Shown in pieces: positions 56,512 to 64,000 of a stretch of DNA of 64,000 bases. Each line of letters begins with the position of its first letter. Positions within the stretch are counted from its first letter, which is position 1. Position numbers and translations under genes: made by a program. The stretch spans positions 87,506-151,505 of the forward strand of contig JANQRP010000023.1 of assembly GCA_028284495.1 (NCBI GenBank), given 5' to 3'. Below the pieces are notes generated by a model that did no database searches, had not been told where the DNA came from, and was given only the letters and a program-made list of their open reading frames with translations. Source of the DNA: Longimicrobiales bacterium (lineage in GTDB: Bacteria; Gemmatimonadota; Gemmatimonadetes; Longimicrobiales; Gaopeijiaceae).

Positions 56512-58362
56512 ATGAGCGACTACGCCGCGGTGCCGGCGGAGCTGCCCAGCGGCACCCTCGCGGACCTCTTCTTCGAGCGCGTCGACCGGGGAGGCTCCGC
56601 ACCGCTGTTCCAGCACTTCGCGGGCGATTCGAACGAACTGGTGTCGCTCGGGATCGACGAGACCGTCCGGCTCGTGGTCGACGTCGCCGCGGCGCTCGTG
56701 GCGAGCGGCCTGGGACCGGGTGACCGGGCCGCGATCCTCTCCGAGAATCGGACCGAGTGGGCCATCGCCGACTGGGGCTGCATCCTCGCCCGCGTGATCG
56801 ACGTCCCGATCTACGACACGCTTCCCGCCGACCAGGCCGCATGCATCCTCGAGGACGCAGGCGTGAGCTTCGTCTTCGCTTCCACGCCCGACCAGGGGCG
56901 CAAGGCCCTCGAGGCGCTCGGGGAGGCCGGCCTCGCCGGAGTGCCCGTCGTGGTGTTCGACGGGTCGGACGGCGAGCCGGGGCTCACCTCGTGGGACGAG
57001 TTTCTCGCTCGGGGACGCGACGCCGGCACGACCCTCGAGGATCTCAGGGCGGCGGCAGCCGACCTCGATCCCGACACCGTCGCGACGCTGATCTACACCT
57101 CCGGCACCACGGGTACGCCGAAGGGCGTGATGCTCACCCACGCGAACCTGTACTCCAACGTCGTCGCGGCGGGGCGCGTGCTCGAGATCCGCGACACCGA
57201 TTCCGCGCTGAGCTTCCTGCCGCTCTCCCACGTGCTTCAGCGCATGGTGGACTACCTGCTGTTCTGGCGGGGCTGCACCCTGGCGCGCGCACACGACATC
57301 CTCACGGTGGCCGCCGACCTCCGGGTCGTCGCACCCACGATCGTGGTGTCGGTGCCCCGGCTCTACGAGAAGGTCTACAACAAGGTGACCGACGCCTCCG
57401 GCGTGAAGGCAGCGCTCGTGGGATGGGCCGTGGGCGTGGCGAATCGGTGGACCGACGCGATGCTCGAGAACGGATCTCCGGGCATGCTGCTGTCGCTCCA
57501 GCACCGGATCGCCGATCGCCTGGTCTTCTCGAAGATCCGCGCCGCGGTCGGCGGTCGACTCCGCTTCTTCGTGAGCGGAGGCGCGCCGCTCGCGCCCGAT
57601 CTCGCGCGGTTCTTCCACGCGGCGGGGCTGCCGATCCTGGAGGGCTACGGCCTGACGGAGACGTCGCCCGTCACGAACGTGAATCCCCAGGAGGGCATGC
57701 GCATCGGGACCGTCGGTCCCCCGATTCCCGGAACCGAGATCCGGATCGCGGAGGACGGGGAGATCCTGATCCGCGGGCCACAGATCATGAAGGGGTACTA
57801 CGGGAAGCCGGACGCGACCGCGGAGGTGATCGACGAGGACGGGTGGTTCCGGACGGGCGACATCGGCATGCTCGACCCCGACGGCTACCTCCGCATCACC
57901 GACCGGAAGAAGGATCTGATCGTCACGGCCGGCGGCAAGAACGTCGCGCCGCAGCCGATCGAGAACCGGCTCAAGACGCATCCGCTGGTCGAGCAGGTCG
58001 TCATGATCGGCGACCGCCGGAAGTTCTGTGCGCTGCTGATCGTGCCCGCGTTCGAGGTGCTGGGGCGCTGGGCGAGCGAGAACGGCGTGGCGGCGTCCGA
58101 TCGGGCCTCGCTGCTTCGCGATCCGAACGTGCTGGGGGAGTTCGGGGCCGTGCTGGGCACCCTGTCCGATCTGGCCAGCTACGAGCGTCCGAAGAAGATC
58201 GGTCTGCTGGCGTCGGAGTTCTCCATCGAGGACGGCACGCTGACCCCGACCCAGAAGGTGAAGCGTCGGGACGTGCAGCGCATCTGGGCCGAGGAGATCG
58301 ATCGGCTCTACTCGGCCGAACATCGCGACGACGCGGTCGTCGCGCTCGGGGTGGGGGGGTGA
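56512..58362 (+). CDS. long-chain fatty-acid-CoA ligase / AMP-dependent synthetase
   Basis: LIYTSGTTGTPKGVMLTHANL; GYGLTETSPV; GWFRTGDIG. Confidence 0.95.
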   Translation: MSDYAAVPAELPSGTLADLFFERVDRGGSAPLFQHFAGDSNELVSLGIDETVRLVVDVAAALVASGLGPGDRAAILSENRTEWAIADWGCILARVIDVPIYDTLPADQAACILEDAGVSFVFASTPDQGRKALEALGEAGLAGVPVVVFDGSDGEPGLTSWDEFLARGRDAGTTLEDLRAAAADLDPDTVATLIYTSGTTGTPKGVMLTHANLYSNVVAAGRVLEIRDTDSALSFLPLSHVLQRMVDYLLFWRGCTLARAHDILTVAADLRVVAPTIVVSVPRLYEKVYNKVTDASGVKAALVGWAVGVANRWTDAMLENGSPGMLLSLQHRIADRLVFSKIRAAVGGRLRFFVSGGAPLAPDLARFFHAAGLPILEGYGLTETSPVTNVNPQEGMRIGTVGPPIPGTEIRIAEDGEILIRGPQIMKGYYGKPDATAEVIDEDGWFRTGDIGMLDPDGYLRITDRKKDLIVTAGGKNVAPQPIENRLKTHPLVEQVVMIGDRRKFCALLIVPAFEVLGRWASENGVAASDRASLLRDPNVLGEFGAVLGTLSDLASYERPKKIGLLASEFSIEDGTLTPTQKVKRRDVQRIWAEEIDRLYSAEHRDDAVVALGVGG

Positions 58363-58709
58363 GCAACGACCGTGCACCCGGCGTGCGCGTGGCGCTGGTG
58401 ACGGCGCCCGGCGACGCGGCGGACGAGCTCGCGCGCTCCCTCGTTCGCGACCGGGTCGCCGCCTGCGTGAACGTCGTGCCCGGTATCCGCTCGCACTACC
58501 GGTGGGAGGGACGCATCGAGACGTCGGACGAAGCGCTGCTCGTGCTCAAGGTCCCCGCCGAGGGTTCGGGCGAGCTTCCGGACCGGGTCGCCGCACGCCA
58601 CCCCTACGACGTGCCGGAGGTCCTGCTGCTCGACGTGTCGGACGGACTGCCCGCGTATCTCCGGTGGGTCGCCGACGCCGTGGAAGAGGGGACGGACGAG
58701 GGACCGTGA
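58359..58709 (+). CDS. cutA: CutA1 divalent-cation tolerance protein
   Basis: LVRDRVAACVNVVPGIRSHYRWEGRIETSDEALLVLKV; HPYDVPEVLLLDV. Confidence 0.92.
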   Translation: MSNDRAPGVRVALVTAPGDAADELARSLVRDRVAACVNVVPGIRSHYRWEGRIETSDEALLVLKVPAEGSGELPDRVAARHPYDVPEVLLLDVSDGLPAYLRWVADAVEEGTDEGP

Positions 58710-58737
58710 GGTCCGGATCCCGACAGCGGTCGACGAC

Positions 58738-59250
58738 GTGATCCGCGTGGTCCGCGGGACCCTGGCCGAAGCGACCTCCGAGGCGCTCCTCCGCGAGACG
58801 CGCCCGGACGGGGCCGTGGTTTCGCCATCCGGCAAGGCTCTGCTGGGGCGCCTGGGCGACGCCGCGCACCTGCTCGATCTGGACGACGCTCCCCGCGGCA
58901 GTGCGTGGATCTCGCCCGCGGGACCGCTCGCGGCATCGTTTCTCATCCACCTGGTCGTGCAGGGCCACGACGAGCCCGTGTCGGCGGAGTCGGTACGCCT
59001 CGCCTTCACGAACGCGCTCCGGCGCGCCGCGGCGTTCGGGATCGACTCCGTGGCGCTCCCGCCGCTGGGAGTGGGCGCCGGCAACCTCGACCACGAACGC
59101 TCGGCGGCCATCGTCGTGGAGGCCATCGCGGCGCACCTGGAACAGGGACGACCCCCTTCGGTGTTCGAGGTCGTCGTCGCGAGCGAGTACGAGGAGGAGG
59201 TCTTTCGGCGCGCCGCGGCACGATATCTGCCCCAGGACGACCACGACTGA
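58738..59250 (+). CDS. macro-domain protein
   Basis: VRGTLAEATSEALLRE...FTNALRRAAAFGIDSVALPPLGVGAGNLDHERSAAIV. Confidence 0.78.
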   Translation: MIRVVRGTLAEATSEALLRETRPDGAVVSPSGKALLGRLGDAAHLLDLDDAPRGSAWISPAGPLAASFLIHLVVQGHDEPVSAESVRLAFTNALRRAAAFGIDSVALPPLGVGAGNLDHERSAAIVVEAIAAHLEQGRPPSVFEVVVASEYEEEVFRRAAARYLPQDDHD

Positions 59251-59322
59251 GCGTCGGCCGGCCGGAGTGACGACCCCCCGCCCGTCCGCGACGAACCCCC
59301 CGCACGCCCCCGAGGACCCCCG

Positions 59323-60867
59323 ATGCCCCGACGACGAGCCCTTGCTGCGCTTATCGTCGTCGCGTGGATCGCGATGGTGGGCCTTCACGTCCGCAGGGAG
59401 TACTTCCAGCCCGAGCTGGCGCGCCTCGCATCGGCAACGATGTCCCTCGCACCCGGAACGAATTTCTACACGCTGACGATGGGCGACCGGGCGATCGGTC
59501 AGGCCACGTCGGTTCTGGACACGATTCCGGGCGGCTTCCAGCTCGACGACCTGATGTCGCTGGAGCTTCCCGCACTCGGCCAGACGGGCACCGCCGTCGC
59601 CCGAACGTCGGTCACGCTCGACGACGCCCTGCTCATGGAGTCGTTCGAGTTCTCGCTCGACTCCGAGGTCGGCCGGTTCGCCGCCAGCGGCACGGTGGAC
59701 GCCGACACGCTGCTTCGCGTCACCATCCGCTCGGAGGGGTCGGAGCAGGATGTGGAGTTCCGGCTCGCGCAGCCGCCCGTGTTCTCCGCCATCGTGCCCA
59801 TTCGCCTGGCCATGGCGGGCGACCTGGAGGTCGGGAACCGGGTGCAGTTTCCCGTCTTCGATCCGTCGTCCATGGCCACGCGCACGGTCGAGGTGCGCGT
59901 TCTCGAGCAGGACACGCTCATCTTTCCGGACAGCGTCTCGCTCGGTCCCGACGGCCGCTTCGCGCCTGCGTCGTTCGACACCATCCCCGCCTGGCGAATC
60001 GCCGAGGCGTTCGGTGGCGTCTCGGTCGAGAGCTGGATCGACGACGACGGGCGTACGCTGCGTGCGTCCAGCCCGCTCGGGTTCGCGATGGGGAAGACCC
60101 AGTACGAGCTCGCCCAGCAGGCGCTCAACGAGGCCCGACGTGACGGAGCCCGGGCGATCGACGACGACGTGATCCTGTCGACGGCGATCCAGAGCAACGT
60201 CGACCTGAGCGAGGCGGGCCGTTTCGGCGAGGTACGGTTCCTCCTGAGCGGCGTCGACCTGGAGGGCTTCGATCTGGACGGCGGGCGGCAGGAACTCCGG
60301 GGAGACACGCTGATCGTGCGCCGGGAGGGGCCGGAGCAGCTGCGGGCGGACTACACGCTGCCCTATCCGAACATGGATCTGTCCGACGCGCTCCAGCCCG
60401 AGCCGCTGATCCAGAGCGCCCACCCCGACATCATCGCGGCGGCGGACGACGCGGTGAACCGGCGTCCGTTCCAGCGCCTCGACCCGCTCAACACTGCCCG
60501 CACGCTGAACGCCGCCGTGTACGATCTGCTCGACAAGCGGATCACGTTCTCGGTGCCGAGCGCCCTGCAGGTGCTCGAGACCGCGCAGGGCGACTGCAAC
60601 GAGCACACCGTCCTGTACGTCGCGATGGCCCGTGCGCTGGGGCTTCCGGCCCGCACCGCGGTCGGGCTCGTCTACACCAACGGCGCGTTCTTCTATCACG
60701 CCTGGCCCGAGGTGTGGCTGAACGGGTGGGTGGCGGTGGACCCGACCTTCGGCCAGGCGCCGGCGGACGCCGCGCACATCCGTTTCGTGATCGGGGGGCT
60801 CGCGCAGCAGGTCGAGATCATCCGTCTCATCGGCAACCTGAACATCGAAGTGCTCTCCACATCATGA
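59323..60867 (+). CDS. transglutaminase-like domain protein
   Basis: ETAQGDCNEHTVLYVAMARALGLPARTAVGLVY...FYHAWPEVWLNGWVAVDPTFGQ. Confidence 0.92.
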   Translation: MPRRRALAALIVVAWIAMVGLHVRREYFQPELARLASATMSLAPGTNFYTLTMGDRAIGQATSVLDTIPGGFQLDDLMSLELPALGQTGTAVARTSVTLDDALLMESFEFSLDSEVGRFAASGTVDADTLLRVTIRSEGSEQDVEFRLAQPPVFSAIVPIRLAMAGDLEVGNRVQFPVFDPSSMATRTVEVRVLEQDTLIFPDSVSLGPDGRFAPASFDTIPAWRIAEAFGGVSVESWIDDDGRTLRASSPLGFAMGKTQYELAQQALNEARRDGARAIDDDVILSTAIQSNVDLSEAGRFGEVRFLLSGVDLEGFDLDGGRQELRGDTLIVRREGPEQLRADYTLPYPNMDLSDALQPEPLIQSAHPDIIAAADDAVNRRPFQRLDPLNTARTLNAAVYDLLDKRITFSVPSALQVLETAQGDCNEHTVLYVAMARALGLPARTAVGLVYTNGAFFYHAWPEVWLNGWVAVDPTFGQAPADAAHIRFVIGGLAQQVEIIRLIGNLNIEVLSTS

Positions 60868-61649
60868 CCGACGACACGATTCTGGAACTGCGCGGCGCGG
60901 TGAAGCGCTACGGGAACTTCACGGCCGTGAAGGGCCTCGATCTGAGCGTTCGTCGCGGGGAGGTGTTCGGATTCCTCGGGCCGAACGGGGCGGGGAAGAC
61001 CACCACCATCCGGATGGTCGCGGGGGTGCTCCAGCCGACCGAGGGACGCGTGCTGCTGGGCGGAGACGACCTGCACGACGACCCGGAGGCCGCCAAGCAG
61101 CGGATCGGCTACATCCCCGACCGCCCCTACCTCTACGAGAAGCTCTCCGGCGGCGAGTTTCTGCGGTTCGTGGCCGGCCTCTGGGGCCACCACGGCGAGG
61201 AGACGGAGGCCCAGGCCGACCGCCTGCTCCGGCTGTTCGACCTCTCCGAGTGGAAGGACGAGCTGATCGAGAGCTACTCGCACGGGATGCGCCAGAAGCT
61301 GCTGATCTCCTCGGCGCTCCTCCACCGCCCCGAGCTCATCGTGGTGGACGAGCCCATGGTCGGGCTGGACCCGCGATCCGCGCGGATTCTCAAGGACCTG
61401 TTCCGCACCTACACGGAGAATGGAGGGACGATCTTCCTCTCGACGCACACGCTCGAGGTGGCGGAGGCGCTCTGCGACCGGATCGCCATCATCCAGCACG
61501 GTGAGATCATCGCCTTCGGCACCATGGACGAGCTCCGCGCCGACGCCGCGGACGGGAGCGCCCACCTCGAGGAGATCTTCCTCAAGCTCACGGGCGGCGA
61601 CGAGATGGCCGAGGTCGTGCGAGGCCTGCGGGCGGCGCTCGAGCGATGA
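60864..61649 (+). CDS. ABC transporter ATP-binding protein
   Basis: GPNGAGKTT, YSHGMRQK, LIVVDEPMVGLDP; ATG overlaps upstream stop. Confidence 0.95.
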   Translation: MTDDTILELRGAVKRYGNFTAVKGLDLSVRRGEVFGFLGPNGAGKTTTIRMVAGVLQPTEGRVLLGGDDLHDDPEAAKQRIGYIPDRPYLYEKLSGGEFLRFVAGLWGHHGEETEAQADRLLRLFDLSEWKDELIESYSHGMRQKLLISSALLHRPELIVVDEPMVGLDPRSARILKDLFRTYTENGGTIFLSTHTLEVAEALCDRIAIIQHGEIIAFGTMDELRADAADGSAHLEEIFLKLTGGDEMAEVVRGLRAALER

Positions 61650-63352
61650 ACGGGACCGCCACGGCCTGGGCGAGGGGCCCGGGCTTCCTCTGGCTGCTGC
61701 GGCCCAAGCTCGCGATCAAGCTGAACCGGGCGCGAGACGGAGAGGGGCGGCTGTTCAAGACGCTGCTCCTCGGCTTCGTCGGAGTGTTCTTCTGGGCACT
61801 GATCTTCGCGGTCATCCACCAGCTCCTCCTCTACTTCCGCAACACGCAGGGCGTAGGGGATCTGCTCGCCGCCAAGCTGCTGGGGATGGCGTTCCTGACC
61901 TTCCTCGCCATCCTGCTGCTGTCGAACGTCATCACGGCGCTCTCCACCTTCTTCCTGTCCGAAGACCTGGAGCTCCTCGTGGCGGCGCCGGTGGATCGGG
62001 TCCAGATCTACGGAGCCCGCCTGGTCGAGACGATCGTGGACTCGAGCTGGATGGTGGCGCTGCTGTCGGTCCCGCTGCTGACGGCGTACGGGGTCGTGTA
62101 CTCGGCGGGCCCCACCTTCTATCTGCTCGCCATCGCCGTCCTCGTCCCGCTGCTCGTCATCCCGGCCGTGCTCGGGTCGGCGTTCACGCTCGCGCTCGTG
62201 AACGTCTTTCCGGCCCGCCGCGCGCGGGACCTCCTGGCGCTCATCGCGCTCTTCGCGGCGGCCGGTGTCGTCGCGCTCTTCCGCTTCCTCCGCCCCGAGC
62301 GCCTCGTGCGTCCGGAGGAGTTCCGGGACCTCGTCGACTTCATGGCGGTGCTGCGGACGCCGAGCTCGCCCTGGCTGCCGAACGAGTGGGCCGCCGCCGC
62401 GCTGATGAGCCACCTCGACGGGTTCTTCGACTGGCATCCGCTGCTTCTGCTGGTGACGACGGCGGCGGCGACCGTCGTGTTCGGCGCGTGGCTTCACGCG
62501 CGCTTCTTCCCCTCGGGTTTCTCGAAGTCCCAGGAGGGTGCCGAGCGCCGCGAAGGACGGGTGCGATCGCGGATGCTCGACCGCTTCTTCAGCGGAGCGA
62601 CGCCCACGACCCGGGAGCTCGTCGAGAAGGAGATCCGCGTGTTCTTCCGCGACGCGACCCAGTGGTCGCAGCTGATCCTGCTGGGCGTGCTGGTCGTGGT
62701 GTACGTCTACAACATCCAGCAGCTTCCGCTCTACACCGGAGAGCAGGTCTCCTTCTTCCTCATCAACGTCATCGCCTTCCTGAACCTCGGCCTCGCCGGG
62801 TTCGTGGTCGCCGCCATCGCTGCGCGGTTCGTCTTTCCCGCGATGTCCATCGAGGGACGCATGATGTGGCTGCTACGGTCCTCGCCCCTCGACGTGCGCA
62901 CGCTCTTCTGGGCCAAGTACTGGGTCGGGACGATCCCGCTCGTGCTCGTGGCGATCCCACTGATCGTGATCACGAACATCTTCATGAAGGCCGACCCGCT
63001 CGTGTTCTGGCTCACCACGGGGACGATGGTCGCGGCGACCTTCGCCGTCACGGCTCTCGCGCTGGGGCTCGGGGCCCTCTTCCCCAACTACGACACGGAG
63101 AACGTCGCGGAGATTCCGACCTCGTTCGGGGGGCTGCTCTTCATGATGGTCGCCGTGATCTATCTGGGCCTTGTGGTTCTCCTCGAGGCGTGGCCGGTGT
63201 ACATCTACCTCCAGGCGGAGCTCGCCGGGGCAGAGACCGTGAGCCGGCTCCCGATGGTGCTCGGTGTGTCGGGCGCGGCGCTCCTCACGGTGATCGCGAT
63301 CGTCGTGCCGCTCCGGGCCGGGGTCCGCAGGGTACGCTCGATCGACTTCTGA
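61646..63352 (+). CDS. ABC exporter-type permease
   Basis: Coupled to ATPase; many hydrophobic segments; LSTFFLSEDLELLVAAPV pattern of putative ABC exporters. Confidence 0.85.
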   Translation: MNGTATAWARGPGFLWLLRPKLAIKLNRARDGEGRLFKTLLLGFVGVFFWALIFAVIHQLLLYFRNTQGVGDLLAAKLLGMAFLTFLAILLLSNVITALSTFFLSEDLELLVAAPVDRVQIYGARLVETIVDSSWMVALLSVPLLTAYGVVYSAGPTFYLLAIAVLVPLLVIPAVLGSAFTLALVNVFPARRARDLLALIALFAAAGVVALFRFLRPERLVRPEEFRDLVDFMAVLRTPSSPWLPNEWAAAALMSHLDGFFDWHPLLLLVTTAAATVVFGAWLHARFFPSGFSKSQEGAERREGRVRSRMLDRFFSGATPTTRELVEKEIRVFFRDATQWSQLILLGVLVVVYVYNIQQLPLYTGEQVSFFLINVIAFLNLGLAGFVVAAIAARFVFPAMSIEGRMMWLLRSSPLDVRTLFWAKYWVGTIPLVLVAIPLIVITNIFMKADPLVFWLTTGTMVAATFAVTALALGLGALFPNYDTENVAEIPTSFGGLLFMMVAVIYLGLVVLLEAWPVYIYLQAELAGAETVSRLPMVLGVSGAALLTVIAIVVPLRAGVRRVRSIDF

Positions 63353-63397
63353 TTCCGCGCCGCCGGCGGCGCTCATCACGCAGGTCCGGAGGATCTC

Positions 63398-63907
63398 ATG
63401 CTCGACAGGGTTCGCGACTTCTTCCGGTCCGCGATGCAGCCGCCGGAGGAGGGGGAGGCCGCCGACGAGGGCGGGCCGACCGCACACGGGCACCCCGACG
63501 TCCGCCTCGCGGCCTGCGCGCTGATGCTCGAGCTGGCGTGGGCCGACGACGACTTCACCGATGACGAGCGGGCCCACCTGGAGGGTGCGGTCCGGCGACA
63601 CTGGGGGCTCGAGTCGAGCCGGGCAGAGGAGTTGGTCGATCTCGCCGAGCGCGCCCGCCGGGACGCCACCGACCTCTACCAGTTCACCCGACTCATTCGG
63701 GAACACTACTCCCTCGGGCAGAAGATGGTGCTGGCCGAGATCCTCTGGGGTCTGGTCTACGCGGACGGCGAGTTGTCGGCGCGCGAGGACTACCTGATGC
63801 GCAAGATCAGCGGCCTCCTCGACCTCGAGATCGCCTACCTGTCGGAGGCCCGGAACCGGGCCCGAAGCAGCGGGACGGCACCCGACGGGCCCTTCGTGGT
63901 AGACTAG
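63398..63907 (+). CDS. TerB-like (tellurite resistance/DjlA-type) protein
   Basis: VRLAACALMLELAWADDDFTDDERAHLEGAVRRHWGL...EILWGLVYADGELSAREDYLMRKIS. Confidence 0.88.
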   Translation: MLDRVRDFFRSAMQPPEEGEAADEGGPTAHGHPDVRLAACALMLELAWADDDFTDDERAHLEGAVRRHWGLESSRAEELVDLAERARRDATDLYQFTRLIREHYSLGQKMVLAEILWGLVYADGELSAREDYLMRKISGLLDLEIAYLSEARNRARSSGTAPDGPFVVD

Positions 63908-64000
63908 GGCCTGTTCACACGACGGGGATGCGCTCTGTTGCGTCTGAACCGGCGCCAATCAAGGCGCGAGGCGTGCGATTTGGCAGCGTCAAATGAGGGA

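Noticed and set aside
58351-58361. Homopolymer gtggggggg at the ligase/cutA junction as a programmed frameshift or phase-variation site
   Set aside because: It sits at the normal stop/GTG overlap of two intact genes; no sign of an alternative frame
56410-58377. 655-aa minus-strand ORF
   Set aside because: Antisense shadow of the acyl-CoA ligase, which has all expected adenylation motifs
58546-60777. 743-aa minus-strand ORF
   Set aside because: Antisense to CutA, macro-domain and transglutaminase genes; no domain recognised
1-64000. CRISPR arrays, rRNA, tRNA, prophage
   Set aside because: No periodic spacer-repeat pattern, no tRNA-like TpsiC motif in cloverleaf context and no phage genes were seen in the ORF track

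Overview
This 64 kb, high-GC, gene-dense window looks like Gemmatimonadota (inferred from paired ADOP-type permeases, BlaI/M56 pairs and TonB systems). About 55 protein-coding genes are supported. There are no rRNA, tRNA, CRISPR or clear phage features. Four themes stand out. (1) bp 1-25k holds three TonB receptors, four related periplasmic metal/siderophore-type binding proteins with only one FecCD permease, a BlaI/M56 pair and two orphan ADOP permeases. (2) bp 25.6-46k looks like a zinc-starvation island: a Fur/Zur-family regulator, two COG0523 GTPases (one with a degraded G4 motif), a DksA paralog that has lost half its Zn ligands, a MerC-like protein, an ArsR regulator with a duplicated His-rich protein, divergent DUF2796 (ZrgA-like) and DUF3299 genes, and a compact atypical FeoB. 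Unassigned members include a Cys-tailed flavoprotein, a 69-aa protein, a DsrE-like protein and an ABC/DUF3526 exporter triad. Recurrent AATGA-N10-TCATT / GAYAA-N4-TTATY inverted repeats sit in several of the relevant promoters. (3) An independent structured RNA candidate lies at about 52381-52567, with its own promoter, a long closing stem, two internal hairpins and a Rho-independent terminator. It is followed by an operon encoding a eukaryotic-type PTPS, FolE, an SDR and QueD, i.e. a candidate tetrahydropterin pathway. (4) The remainder is housekeeping and ABC/transglutaminase genes. All assignments come from reading motifs and the supplied translations; no searches were run.
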